DNA of 64,000 nt from Mugil cephalus (GCF_022458985.1 NC_061773.1:4966001-5030000); one strand, 5' to 3'. Numbered from the stretch's first letter, positions 1-12,241 are shown. Numbers and translations: made by a program. Notes: generated from the letters alone by a model not told the origin.

Positions 1-1100
1 TTTCCACATGCTAATCTACTGTTTCACACTCCAGTACAGTATGTGGCAGCAATGCACCTTTAAGTTGGATGCCAGCAGCCCGTCCGTACCCGCCAATTAA
101 GGAGAAGAAGAAGAAGTGTAGTAGTAGTAGTAATAGTAGCAGCAAATACGTTCAAGTATATCTGACCAATGACCATAGAAACAATAAGGATAACGCTGGT
201 AAAAAAAAAAAATGGAAAGAAAAGGGTGGGGCTGAGAAGGCGAGGGGGAAAAAATGCAACATTTAGAGAGTGAAGCCACTAAATGTCACAAATAAACTGA
301 AATGTTCAGCAGCACAGCCAGCAGCAGCACCACTGAAGTTCATTTTAATATTAGCAGCATCCAACATGAAAGGGCCTCCTGTGATGATGAGCTGGTTCCA
401 CAGACAGATAGAGGGCAAGTACGTATGGAACATGAGAGGAAGAAAGAGAGTTACTTGTGGTACTAGGGCTGATGTTAGGAAATGTTATTCAAGTTGTTAC
501 ATTTTCACTTATACCCAGTTTGTGTTGCTCAGTATAATGCAAAACTTAAATGAAATAATGATTACAGCAGTTAAAACAGCTAAACTTAAACATTTTAGCT
601 GTAAAATGCCACATGCAGTAGTAAGTAATATTAAGAAATGTGTTGTGCTTTCACTTTTCAAAGTTTTAGTAATGTTACAGTTAATGCTTACAAACTTTGA
701 AGACTTTGAATACAGAAGTTACATTTGTAAGTGTTAAGATGATTAAGTAATGAATTCATTTTAAGATTGCATGGAATAGATTATAATTAATACGGCATAA
801 TTAAAAAATGGTACAGCCTAATGTTACCTTTATACTGCAACTTCCTCTTCTCCTCCTCTTTCATTTCTGCCACCCGAGGGCTTGGATGTCCTTTTCATCT
901 CGTAAATAACAAAACCAACACCTGTCTGTGACCTGAGCTCTGATCCCTCTGACCCTGAGGTGCACACCCGTCATGTGACTCAGCAGCACCACATTTTAGG
1001 AACATCTTTGTTTATTTATCCATTAATATTTATAATTTTTAAGAGAGAACACACAAAGGAGGGCAACTGGGCATTGAAAATTATTTTTGTTTTTATTGTT
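1..1100. other. Intergenic DNA, no gene seen
   Basis: No convincing coding region, RNA gene or element border was seen. Open frames here are short and low in complexity; one near 100-150 is driven by AGT/AGA triplet runs. The DNA is A/T-rich. Confidence 0.5.
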
Positions 1101-1151
1101 TTTAATTATTATTATTTTTCCTTGAGGCCAAGGGTGCGTGGTGGCGCCCCT

Positions 1152-1165
1152 CCAGCAGATGGCGC
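1152..1165 (+). promoter_or_regulatory. CTCF-like motif
   Basis: The 14 bases CCAGCAGATGGCGC fit the vertebrate CTCF core consensus at every position. They sit in a GC-rich patch (about 1,130-1,190) within A/T-rich DNA, upstream of the receptor cluster. One motif match is weak evidence, and the patch may be part of a dispersed repeat. Confidence 0.3.
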
Positions 1166-1189
1166 TCTAGGCGACCGCCTACATCGCCT

Positions 1190-1500
1190 ATGCCAAGAGC
1201 CGGCCCTTGTAGAGAAGACCTGTTTCTCCAACTGTCTGTGCACCCACACTCTTTTCCCCATGAGCAATAGTGTTGCATTGGCTCTGTGGTCCACGAACAG
1301 TGTTGTTGTAGGCTTGTAACAGCTCAGGGAGGTTTTCAGGCCACTTATGCTGTTTTTCTGCTGCCAAAGTGCACAACATATCCAACTGGGTCTGATTCAT
1401 GCACTTCACTATGCCATTACCTGCTGGCTGGTGTGGAGCAGTGTAGTGCTTTTTGAGATGCCATTGTTGGGCTACAGTAAGAGTAAGGGCACAATTTGGT
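1190..1500 (-). pseudogene. Ty3/gypsy integrase C-terminal fragment
   Basis: The minus strand reads as the distal part of a gypsy integrase core: HYTAPHQPAGNG, then QLDMLCTL, then a W-N-LPELLQAYN run, the usual order around the third catalytic acidic residue. The expected Glu after the NG motif is Lys here (NGIVK), so it would be inactive. Protease, RT and RNase H are absent nearby. It is a truncated retrotransposon relic, not a host gene. Confidence 0.7.
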
Positions 1501-1574
1501 TCCTGACAATCAATATTGATAATAAAGGGAAATAATCTATATCTATAAATAGTTACTACAAGTAGTGAACCTCG

Positions 1575-1874
1575 GGGCACCACTCTGTGCCAGGGACCAA
1601 GACCAAATTGCCTAATAACTATACAGTCATAAAAGGTTTTGAAGTGTGTGTTCAAGTACTGACACGAATCCAGCAAATATCAGTGTATAACCACAACAAA
1701 CAACACAGTGGCAGATTAAATTATAACAGGATGGAGTTGTGTGACTAAGATGGTGAAAATGATACGGGAGTGACGTGACTAAGATGGCGACGGAGTGATG
1801 TTTCTGCGGAGCCAAGATGCTTTTCTCGTTAAGAGCCAAGCTGACGGCAGATGCAGAGTGGTGCGTGTGGAGGA

Positions 1875-1932
<58 letters not shown>

Positions 1933-2375
1933 GTAGACCAAAAGGGGCCCCACCTGGTCACCAGGGGCCAAGAGTCAAATTGCCTAATACAGATACAGTC
2001 ACAGAAGGTTTTGAAGCATGTGTTCGAGCACTGTCATGAATCCAGCAAATATCACAATGTATAATCACAACAAACCCCACAATGGCATATAGTAAATATA
2101 ATTCAATTATAACAGAATTTATCTTACAATAACATTTCTTCCTAAAAAGACTTTCATAATTATACAGAATTAGGTATTTACTACGACAGGCAGCACACAT
2201 GTAAAAGCAATAGCATTAGTGATGTGTGTAGCGGTGTGTGTGTGTGTGTGTAAAAGGGGGAAGAAGATAAAGAGAGAATGAGGGAGTGACGTGGCCAAGA
2301 TGGCGACGGAATGATGTAGTCTGCGCTGCTTCTGACGAGCCAAGATGGCGTCTTGTTAAGAGAGAGAGAGAGAGT
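1575..2375. repeat. Two diverged tandem copies of a ~370-bp unit with AAGATGGCG motifs
   Basis: The text beginning near 1,591 (CCAAGACCAAATTGCC and onward) returns near 1,964 with about 373 bp offset, so two diverged units lie in tandem. Both carry a TG/AG microsatellite (1,876-1,927; about 2,237-2,250) and the block GTGACGTGxxxAAGATGGCGACGG. AAGATGGCG occurs at 1,781, 2,297 and 2,342 and matches the YY1 core. This could be the LTR or 5' region of a decayed retroelement. Confidence 0.55.
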
Positions 2376-2432
2376 TGTCACTTCAGCTGATAATCACAAT
2401 ATTTCTATACAACAGCAGAGTCAGCGAACCAG

Positions 2433-2812
2433 AGTTTGCCTGACCGAGGTGAGGTTGGTTTGGATATTCGGATATTCGACAGATGTTCAAAATAAGGAAC
2501 GGTGTCTTTTTTTCAATACCTCCTAAGCCATGTGACCTAGTGACTCCAGAGCAATGCAGAATAGTTCTCCTATGTAGTACCGACCACACACACCTTTTTC
2601 CACATCCATTGTATGCACACTCTATTTTAGGAAATAATGGCTTTTACTTAAAAAAAAAAAAAAAATCATATAAAATAGAGTCACTAGGTCACATGGCTTA
2701 GGAGGTTTTTTTTTTTTTTTTTTTTTTGAAGACACCGTTCCTTATTTTGAATATTTGTCGAATGTCCGCATATCCAATATCAAACCAACTTCACCTCGTT
2801 GTTTGCCTGGTC
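2433..2812. repeat. Fold-back element with ~120-bp inverted arms
   Basis: The left arm (about 2,433-2,560) returns as its reverse complement at about 2,685-2,812. Matching anchors are AAAATAAGGAACGGTGTC with GACACCGTTCCTTATTTT, and CCTAAGCCATGTGACCTAG with its complement. The loop is about 125 bp and the arms contain poly-A/poly-T tracts. No transposase is present, so it is best seen as a non-autonomous fold-back or MITE-like repeat. Confidence 0.7.
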
Positions 2813-3771
2813 GGGCACTGGTCCTTGTCCAGTGATATTGGTTAATCAGTTGATCGCGGTGGATGACCGATAATAAAATAAGTAGCACTCACAAGTTTCA
2901 CAAATACAAATTAACTAGAACTAATTATCTCTGCCCAGGCACTAAACCTCTAACTTGGCTCGCTTCGTTAAGCGATAGGGCGTTTCCTCATCATTCTGAG
3001 TTTCGACTGAGCTCCTTATGGCTCTAACAACAGCGGCTTTTCCCTGTCGTTCTGGGGTCCGGCTCGGCTTCTTGCAGCTCAGACAACCATGGGTCCGTAA
3101 ACTTACCAGCTGTTGTTGATCCTTGGCAGGTGATGGCTGGTTATGCAGCGTCCTCGATGTGAATCCAAAACGTTAGACTGAACAAAAGAAAAAGAAAGGG
3201 AACGTCTACGAGCTCTTCCGGCAAGATAGTGAACATGTGGCCTTGTTAAAATAAAGAAAAGTAATCTTACTAGTGTACCTCAGATGGTAGCGAGAGTTAC
3301 ATTTGGAAGCAGCGAGTGGGTGGGCGTTTCCGGTAGTTATAGCAACGGTGACTTCACGTCCTGTGGCTCATTCAGTAGATACAGTCACTGGTGAGAGACA
3401 AGGATTTGACTCCACTGGATTTCACACATAGGTGTGAAGGCCGCAGTGAATGATGGGAAAGGGAGTCTTTTTTAGGACTTCCTTTGTTTGAATTTTTGGC
3501 GCTTTCCTGTGGTCAGGCTGTAGTCAAACCAAACATGCTCCACTCAGGCTTGTAGGCCCAACATCATACTAGTCACAAAGTTGCTTCATCAATTTGGATT
3601 CAAAAATTTGCATTTGTATTTGTACCTTGGTCTAGGTCAATTCAGGCCAGGCAACCAAATATTAAAATGATAACAGACCAAAGCCTAAGCTGCTAAGATA
3701 ATGAACATGCTAAGCATAAACCTCTTTGATGTCACTGTGGGCACATTATCATGTCTATATTAGTATTCAGG
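2813..3771. other. Intergenic DNA, unclassified
   Basis: No coding region or clear element border was recognised. GC content rises around 2,940-3,380, possibly an old LTR or promoter-like patch, but no paired copy was seen in the window. Confidence 0.4.
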
Positions 3772-4653
3772 TCAAAGACCAACTGGTCTCTAGCTGTTAC
3801 TTGAGTCTCAGAAATGTGTTAGCCTGGCTGACGACTCAACCACTTCCCTTTTAGTGGTGTCTAAAATAACTTCCTAAATACGATGCAAATATGCATTACA
3901 TATTTACCCTCTACTATTGCCTCAAATATTTGAATGTCTAACTAAGTGAAGTTACCCACTATGTCTCTATCCATTATCTTCTTGTTGCCTCCATATTTAA
4001 AGAACTGTCCCCAGTGATTAAGATTATTAAAAGTGAGCCCTGGAGGACTTCACTTCAGTTGACTCTTGTCAGTTCAGGCATAAAAACGTTTGACTGTACA
4101 GAAAAGACTTAAGTTTGCATTGTTGCTATAAAGGATTAGTTCTGTGTGCGCTGTGTGTCCACGGTTGATATGAAGTTGCAGCCAGCTGATTTAGGCTTCG
4201 CACAAAGATTGGAAACAGGTGGAAACAGACACCTTGGTTCTGAATCTAGAATCAAGAATCATTTATTGTCATTATTATATATACATTTTGGGTGGTAGCT
4301 CCTTGCTTAAGTAGTACATGTGTAAAAACATTAGAATGAGTGCTAAACTAAAATAAAATGTTAATGTTTTCAATGTGAGTGCCACTGTGTCCTGTATGTA
4401 TCAGTTTCCCTGACTCATCTCAAACCCCTTCATTGTGGTAGAGTTGATGAAAATATATTCAATAAAGATCTATTCAGTGCTTTGTTGCACATCACAAAAG
4501 TGAGTATATCAAACGTCCGCCTTTCTGTGGCTTGTTCATGTGACTGGCTTCTGATCTTGTGGTTTTTCAGAGAACAACTTCTCTTAATGTAGGTGGAGGT
4601 CACAGTAGTCAGACTACAGAGTAGTGTAGTCCATCACATAGTTCAGCTTCATC

Positions 4654-6383
4654 ATGGCTGGGAACCTGCAGCTACTCATCCTCATGTGTGAGTTTAAACT
4701 TATTATCAGCTTCTTTTCTTGTTAATGTTGCCTAATGTTTAATGTAGGATATTCAGACATGTGATGACACTCATGTCACTGACTTCTGTTACTGACGTGT
4801 TGTCTTACACCACTATAACAAATTAGAGTTGCTGATGAACTATTGTTGAATCTGTTTCGATTTTTTAATATTTCCTCCACCAGGTTTCTTTCTTGAGCTC
4901 AAAGCACAAGGTCAGTCTCTGAGTTTAATGTTTTCTCTTTTAATGTTTAATTTGAGCAGTTTGACTTCAATGTATTTTTTTAGTATATTATGCAAAACCA
5001 TTGGTTCATCATGTAATTCATGTAACATCCATTTACCTCTAACATTTCAGACCTTCCTCCTCCTAATTTGATGGTGAATCAAACGGAGATTGAAGAAACA
5101 GACTCAGTCTTTCTCAACTGTCAGACTCCATCATCTGTTTCTGTGTCTCAATGTTATTTCAAGTTTTTAAGAGACAAACCAGCCAAACTTTTCTCCTGTC
5201 AGGAGACACTTTCAGCAACTGGACTTCTGTCACTGACACAGCAACGTTCACCTGCTACAGTTGAAGTGACATGTTTTTACCTTGAAGGGTTTTCATCTCC
5301 AGAGAGTAACATGTTGACCATCACCATACACAGTGAGTCCAAACTACTGAGAAGTTAATTACTATCGACTACGATTAAAATCATATGATCAGAAAATACT
5401 TCAGATACATCTTAGTTTAGTTTAAAATCTGTATCTAATGTACTTTTATTTTTCAGAGGTTCTTCCACCTAAACTGACAGTGAATCCACAGCTGATCACA
5501 GAGACAGACTCAGTCTCTCTGAACTGTCAGCCTCCATCATCAGTTTCTGTGTCTCAGTGTTATTTCAACTTTTTAAGAGACAAAGCAGCCAAGTCTTTCT
5601 CTTGTCTGAAGACACTGTCAGGAACTGAACTTCTGTCGCTGGTACAACAACGTTCACCTGCTACAGTTGAAGTGACATGTTCTTACCTACGAGTGCATCA
5701 GTCTGAACACAGTAACATGTTGACCATCACCATACAAAGTGAGTACACTTGTTAATGTATCAACATGTTTCATTTTCCAGTAACAGTCATTTATTCCATC
5801 CACCATGTTTTTACTTTTTTAGCTCCTCAGCCTAAACTGACAGTGACTCCACAGCTGATCACAGAGACAGAGTCAGTGGCATTGATCTGTGAGACTCCAT
5901 CATCAGTTTCTGTGTCTCAGTGTTTTTTGTTCTTTATGAGAACAAACACGTCCAGAGCTGTCTCTTGTCTGAAGCCACTGACAGGAACTGAGCTTCTGTC
6001 GATGTCACAGCAGAGTTCACTTGCTGAGGTTGAAGTAACATGTTATTATACAGTGGAGCGTAGAGGAGAACAACATCCATCTCCACACAGTAACAGCTCC
6101 TCCATCAGCATACTGAGTAAGTGGCCATGCTACCATGTTCTTGGTTGTATCACTAAGTCAATGTGTTGTCAATGTTGCAAACCAGAAATAATTGAAAAGA
6201 AAAATCCTTTTAAAATGTCACAGTAATACATAGCTGGAGACTGTGATGTTTTATGAGAGCTTCAACCACTGCAGCAAATTCTCTGAATTGGGGTTTTATA
6301 ATCAAAATCAAGAATAACTTATAACATATAATAAATATATTAAAAAATATTTAAACAGAGCTGTGTCAGGAGGGAAGGTTGTT

Positions 6384-6449
<66 letters not shown>

Positions 6450-8394
6450 GGGGGATTTCACAGCTCAACTGACTCTCAGGTTAATTTGTTTGTATTCACA
6501 CAGAACTGACGAGCACAAATCCATCCACAACAACACAGGAGACGACGACCCAGACAATCACATCTTTCAGAAAGACCACAGGTGGGTCATGTATCTAAAC
6601 ATCAGTTCATTACATCAACCAGTTACTGAAACTATTCTAAAGGTTTTCTTTTATTGCACTAGGTCAGACTGTCACTATGTCACGTAGCAGTTTTGGTTCA
6701 CGATCTACTTCCCTAAAAGGTGACACACAAAATGAGTTTCCCAATAAATGACACACCAGGTCTAGATCTAGAGCACATTAAAACGTTTATCTTTTTATTG
6801 TTTGATATTTGTCTTTTGTATCTTAAAGAAACAGTTTCTAGAGGAACTACCAGACCTGGTACAGGTGCTTTGACCCTGGGCTTGTTTCCTGTCACCACAC
6901 CAGAGCCATCTTCAGGTGAACAAAATTTCTTCACATAGATATCATGTTTCTGTAACAATGCTCCTTGTGCTGTGTTTGTGGATTGTCATGCAGTTCAGAA
7001 ACGAGTTTTGCATATTTACAATGTTTAACATAACTACCTCCAGTCTGGTGGTAGATATTATCTTGTTGGTGTGACGTCATCTGATTCTTTTGTTCTGATT
7101 CTGTAGGATTGAGACTTGTGGTCTTTGTTTTTCTGAAACAGATCTGTGGATGTGGAAGTTGGTAGTAGTTGTGCTTGGTTTTGGAGTGACTGTGGGCTTC
7201 ATCCTACTGGGAGTGGTATTAGTTCATATCAAAAGAAGAAGTGGTAAGGACTGAAATGATTCGACTTGAAAGCTCCAAAGTGTTTTTCTGTGTGTACACC
7301 GTTGAAGTACCACTTTTACCTCAGTTTGCAAATGTAAAAAGATGCAAAAGCTGCTCCGTCTTTTAGACCAGAGTTCATTCTGTCGACTATAACCAGGAAA
7401 TGACAACCACTAAAAATATCAACAGAAGTGAACTGATCTCAGTGGTTACTGATTGCACTTTTCATACTCTCGTCTTCTTCTTTTTCCTACATCATTCAGG
7501 GAAGTGTAGTGACAAGAGGTAAGATTTGTTTTTAAAAATGATTTACCTTGTTTAATACTGAAGTTCAGGTAAATGCTGAGTAAAGGTTCACTGGAACATC
7601 AGCTACTGAAGCAGAGGGAAAAAACATATTCACATCCTGGATTATTTAACAAGAGTTTTATTCATTCCCATACAGATCACAAGCCAGTGTTATTGGTAAT
7701 GTACACGTTTACTGATTGGTCAACATCACAATATCACTTCATACATATATGGTATGATTTGCATATTTGTTTTTGGTGCATTGAGCTTTTTTTGTCCCCT
7801 GTTGTAGGCGAATCTGTGAACATGACGAGTGTTGATCCCGGAGAACTGGTAATTTTCTTTTGGTAAAGTCAAAATCACAGATCCTATACTACTGATGTGC
7901 ATAACAAGGCTTATTTGGCCTCTAACACTGCTCTCCTCCTTTAAAAAAAAAAAAAAAAAAAGTTACCTGCAGGGAATATTGAGTCCTACCATGTGATCAG
8001 CTCATTTCCTGGTGCCAACTATCCCACTGCTGGTGAGCTTCTGCTTTTTCTCCTAGTGCTTATGGGTGTAGGATAAAACGATCAGATATATAAGCAACAG
8101 TCCCTGTGATGTTTAATTGGATGTTTATTTGGATAAATGATGCAATAAAACATTTCTGATTCTCATAATTTTTTAGGATTTGATCAAAGGAATACTGGAC
8201 AGTCGTGTGAAAATGGGAAGGTGAGTGACAAACTTACTAGTTGTAGAACTGAGCATGATTACTATTTAGAACTAAAGAGCTCTCACTGTCTTTTTCCCTA
8301 GTCTGAAGTATACCATGTGTATGATGTAATCCCTGAGGAGCCAGCTGCAGTAGCTCTGGACAGTAACACCTACAGCACTGTAATGAAACACTAG
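4654..8394 (+). CDS. Gene A: three-Ig-domain transmembrane receptor of an uncharacterised teleost family
   Basis: Fifteen exons join without a phase break: 4654-4687, 4884-4910, 5051-5332, 5457-5738, 5823-6116, 6504-6581, 6663-6719, 6829-6915, 7142-7243, 7500-7518, 7676-7695, 7808-7848, 7963-8032, 8177-8220 and 8302-8394, giving 509 residues. Residues 1-20 form a signal peptide ending KAQ. Three Ig-like domains follow (about 21-114, 115-208, 209-306), each with four cysteines (NC, SQC, SC, TC) and the phrase SSVSVSQC. Residues 307-380 are a Thr/Ser-rich, mucin-like stalk. The membrane segment is about 387-408, followed by HIKRRS. The 99-residue tail carries ESYHVI (Y450), YHVYDVI (Y483, Y486) and TYSTV (Y503). 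Every ectodomain exon is phase 1-1. The start is the only ATG giving the leader. An activating or inhibitory immune receptor role is inferred; ligand unknown. Confidence 0.85.
6391..6447. repeat. TG microsatellite in gene A intron
   Basis: An uninterrupted run of about 28 TG dinucleotides lies in the intron before the first stalk exon. Confidence 0.95.
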
Positions 8395-9067
8395 TAAACA
8401 CTGGAAGACCTGCAGGATTAGTATCAGGGAGATATAACATTTATTTATTTATGTATTTTTGGAATAATGACAAGTTTCAACATAGCAACAAACATCTGCC
8501 ACCTGGTTAGTATGTTTGTAAAGGCTTCATACAGAGCCTAGTACATCATGCAGATACAGAACACATATCCTGCCCTCTGCTGTTGAACATGAGCCTTGCA
8601 TGTCCACTGGTCCGCAGGCTTTATCCTGTCAGAAACAAATGTTGTCAGTAATCATCCAGGCAGAAAACGTTATTTGGGGACATTAAGTGTTATGTACAGT
8701 AACATTCATAGCTTTGTGTCTGCCTTTTTTTTATATCATGAATATGAGTTTATCCATATACTGTATACATACATAAACAGATTTTACCATTATTTACAAA
8801 TTTACTTTTTTTTCAAAAGTATTGATATCTTGATTTGAGAAATCGATTTTCTGGTAACAGTATCGATATTTCAGTATTGATCTGCACATCCATCCATTCT
8901 CTGATGAGTCACAATTGTTTTGGAGTTCATAGTGTTGCTCCTGATCGTTGCATATCATATCATATGAACATGTCATGTAACATGCATCAGTGTTATCTAG
9001 TACTCTTATTTGTATCATGATTAGATGTATATGTAAGATTTAGTCAGATGTTTGTATCATTTTGTTC

Positions 9068-9175
9068 CTCTTCTCTTCTCTTCTCTTCTCTTCTCTTCTC
9101 TTCTCTTCTCTTCTCTTCTCTTCTCTTCTCTTCTCTTCTCTTCTCTTCTCTTCTCTTCTCTTCTCTTCTCTTCTC
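9068..9175. repeat. TTCTC pentamer tract, copy 1
   Basis: About 21 units of TTCTC. The same tract, longer, ends the duplicated block at 26,220-26,356. Translated frames such as REEKR repeats are products of the tract, not proteins. Confidence 0.95.
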
Positions 9176-9309
9176 TCATGTTTTGTCTCTCTGTACCCAT
9201 CCGGCCTCAAGCAGACGTCCCTCTCATAAGAGCTCAACATTTCTTCCTCTTAAAAATCATTTTGAGACAATGTGGATTCTTCTTCATACTGTATAAATAA
9301 ACGTAATTC

Positions 9310-9430
9310 TGGGTGGAGTTTGCATGTTGAGGTGTGAGACTGTGTCTGTGGTTTGTCTCTGGGTACTCCGGTTTCTTCCAGCAACCCCCACAACCCTAGT
9401 GAGGATAAGCGGTAGTAGAAGATGAGATGA
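9310..9430 (+). repeat. Degenerate LINE 3'-tail fragment
   Basis: The words GGGTACTCCGGTTTCTTCC and CAACCCTAGTGAGGATAAGC match the better preserved copy at 32,905-33,200. These words recur in 3' tails of dispersed fish retroelements; the exact family was not resolved. Confidence 0.5.
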
Positions 9431-9601
9431 TTGTTGTGCTGCAGTGTGAGGACATTTACAGAAGTGTGTGTCTGTGGCCTGTTGAATGCTATTATCTCTT
9501 TCTCATGCTTGCTGTGGTTTCCTGCCATTAAGTATATAACGTGTCAGTGACTTGTACGCTGACGCCAGAAAACTTCCTGGAGAGTAGTATTCAGCTTCAT
9601 C

Positions 9602-11330
9602 ATGACTGGACACCTTCTGTTTATTGTCCTCATCTGTAAGTTAAACATCTCATTATTAACGTTGGGTATTACACAACGATATTAAAGGAACACTATTACT
9701 TAAGGTTAACACATTATATGTCTCACTAAGTATTTTTATCTGCAGCGTATATTAACAGTTTTACATTAGTTGCGTCTTAGCTGCAGGTTAAATATTCCTA
9801 TGCTGTGGTGAAGTTTCTTGTGAGTTACTAGTGCATCTATTTCACTTGGTTAAAAATCTTTCTCTGACAGATTCTTTTCATCAGATTGAAGGTCAGTCCC
9901 TGAGATTATCTTTTTTTTTTATAATCAGTCGTACAGTATCCGTACATATTTCATCCACATATGTTGACCTCTGTCTTTTCAGCTCTGCCTCCTCCTAAAC
10001 TGACAGTGACTAGATCAGTGATCACAGAGATAGACTCAGTCACACTGAGGTGTGAGCCTCCATCGTCTGTTTCTGTGTCTCAGTGTTATTTCTACACTTT
10101 AATTGCATCTAAAGGAATTATTAAAGACTTCCCCTGTGTGAAGAATCTGACAGGAATTGAGCTTCTGGACATAGTAAACAGCCTATCACATGCTGTGGTT
10201 AAAGTCAGCTGTTTTTATGAAGTCCAAACTGAAAGGTCTCCATACAGTGACTCCAGCACCATCACCATATAGGGTGAGTGACTTTAATATGTTGTTATAT
10301 CTTTAGAGTCAGCACAAATCAGTTCAATTTAAGTTGAATTTTAGTTCAGTTAATGTTGGATGTATTGTAGTTTAAACCTGTCTAAATAATATTTGTGAAT
10401 AAACGTTTGAATGCCTCAACTTTCAGCTTCTCCTCGACCCAAACTCACCATTGATCCACCAGTGATCACAGAGACAGACTCAGTCACACTGAGGTGTGAG
10501 CCTCCATCGTCTGTTTCTGTGTCTCAGTGTCATTTCTACACTATGAGTGGAGGGACAGCCAGAGACTTCCCATGTCCCAGGAAGTGAGCTGCTGCAGATG
10601 GCAAGTCTCACATCACCTGCTGAAGTCAAAGTAAAATGTTGTTACACTGTAAAGCGTGAATCTCCATACAGTAATGAATCCTACATCACCGTGCAAAGTG
10701 AGTATCTATCACTTACATCGTTTTATCTTGACACCAGCACATGAAGTCATATTTCATCCATGAATTTGTCTTTAGGAACAAACGGAGACAATGATAGAAT
10801 CACTGATTCAACAACATCCACCCTCAGTAAAAAGTCACCTGCAGGCAGAGATGAAGCAGGTATTATTTTTATTGGCTGAATTGATGTTTTTTTTTTTTTT
10901 TTTTATGGCAGAATATGTGTGCATGTGTTTGTACTTGCACAGCTATCCTTCTGAGAACCAGTTTAAGTTTTATATCAGCAGATTGAGGACATTTGTGTAA
11001 AGTGAGGACATTTTGGCCTGTCCTCACTTTTTGGCTGTTTTGAAGGCTAAAACTCAGTTTTAGGGTAAAGGTTACAATTAGGTTAGGATTAGGCATTTAG
11101 TTGAGATAGTTAGGGTTAGGGTCCTCACAAAGATGGTCATACAAGAATGTGTGCGCGTGTGTATGTCTGTTTTTTTCAAAAATGGCAGTGACCTGTTCAC
11201 ATGAATATTAAAGTTGCACTGATTTTGGATGATACCTGATGCATATTGTGTTTATCCACCAGTGCTATGTCACATAACACTATTAGCTTCACCACCTCAG
11301 CTTCCCAGACAACAATGAACCCAGCATCAG
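9602..11330 (+). pseudogene. Gene B: Ig-receptor paralogue, truncated after Ig1
   Basis: The leader exon 9602-9635 (MTGHLLFIVLI) and linker exon 9871-9891 join in phase to an Ig exon from 9983. That exon ends ACC ATA TAG just before a GGTGAGT donor, so reading stops at 10,270-10,272 and the product is a 114-residue leader plus one Ig domain. The next Ig exon (10,427-10,697) has lost about ten bases near 10,573 and shifts frame in DFPCPRK. Two further stalk-like exons are visible (10,776-10,859, open; about 11,262-11,330, out of phase). No membrane exon follows before transposon sequence begins. It is either a pseudogene or a source of a secreted one-Ig protein. The CAG-to-TAG origin of the stop is an inference. 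Confidence 0.75.
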
Positions 11331-11566
11331 GTAACACATTTGCAAAATCGGACTAATGATTCACATACATTATTATACAAAAAGTTTAAATACAGACTGT
11401 GTCATTTATTCCTGAGAGCCACAAGTAAGATACTGAGATGGTTTTTAATGTTCCTGATTTAGTTCTGAACATTGCCACAATTTTTACACTTAATGCATGG
11501 TGTTAATATGAAAATGTACTTTGCCCGGACAAGCCCACTGATACAGAGGGCAAAATAAGTATTCAT

Positions 11567-12241
11567 AGTCATTTATACACAGGATGAGATGTTACAATCC
11601 TTTGTGCCATGACCTAAGGCAAAACTCCTTTAGAAGCCTGGTCCAACTGGACAACCAACCAGCAGACCAGTGGTCAGCTACTAACTAACCTAGCCAGCAG
11701 CAGTAGGTAATAGAGATGATGGGAATGCGACTACATTCGAAACAGACATCTCTTCCTTCTGCCTTTGTTAGAAACGAGATACAATTAGCCTAGCCACAGA
11801 AATAAAACACCAGCTAATTAGCCTAACCACCAGCAGTAAGTAAGAAATGATGGCTTCAAATAACATTCCTCCCCTCTGCCAAGATCAGAAGTTCAGACAA
11901 GACACACCAGCAAACGAGCCTAACTAGCAACAGTAGGCAGTGTGCAGTGTGCCGCACATCATTGGGGTTTTCAAGTGGGCACCTCCCTTCACCGATGTTT
12001 TGTTAAGTTAGGCCCACGACACCTCAAGATTGCTTAACAGTGAGCTCCAGCAACCCGGAGTCACCTCACTCAATGCAGCCAACATGCCACCGTGTGCCTT
12101 TCAACCGACAGATTAGATTAATCTAACTACAACTGCTACCTAATGTTAGCACATAGCTAGCATTATCTTTAGCATACTCCCAAATTAGCATGCTTCCTCC
12201 GTAGCCACAACCACTGATTTGCTCGCTCTGCTGCCAAGGAC
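11567..12241 (+). repeat. ~675-bp dispersed repeat, copy 1
   Basis: A near-identical direct copy lies at about 37,949-38,641, from 'gagatgttacaatcc' to 'cctccgtagccacaacca' and beyond. The length and sharp ends would suit a solo LTR, and a minus-strand gypsy RNase H fragment abuts this copy, but no TG...CA border or target duplication could be fixed. Confidence 0.7.

Larger units (their letters stand above)
3772..9180 (+). repeat. Segmental duplication, copy 1 (contains gene A)
   Basis: This stretch is repeated in the same orientation at about 23,990-26,360. Similarity starts near 'agaccaact', runs through the gene A upstream region, leader exon, linker exon and Ig1 exon, resumes in the last exon and 3' flank, and reaches a TTCTC pentamer tract in both copies. 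Copy 2 lacks about 3 kb corresponding to 5,322-8,351 here. Confidence 0.85.

Noticed and set aside
1795-2064. Arg-Glu repeat frame over the TG/AG microsatellite
   Set aside because: Pure microsatellite translation; it occurs in overlapping frames and has no domain.
4200-4230. Interferon response element from the paired GGAAACAGGTGGAAACAG words
   Set aside because: The GAAA words are six bases apart rather than the two required by the ISRE consensus.
9040-9300. Open frames of SLLFS or REEKR repeats around the TTCTC tracts (also 26,186-26,477)
   Set aside because: A pentamer tract is open in several frames by construction; there is no start context or homologous protein.
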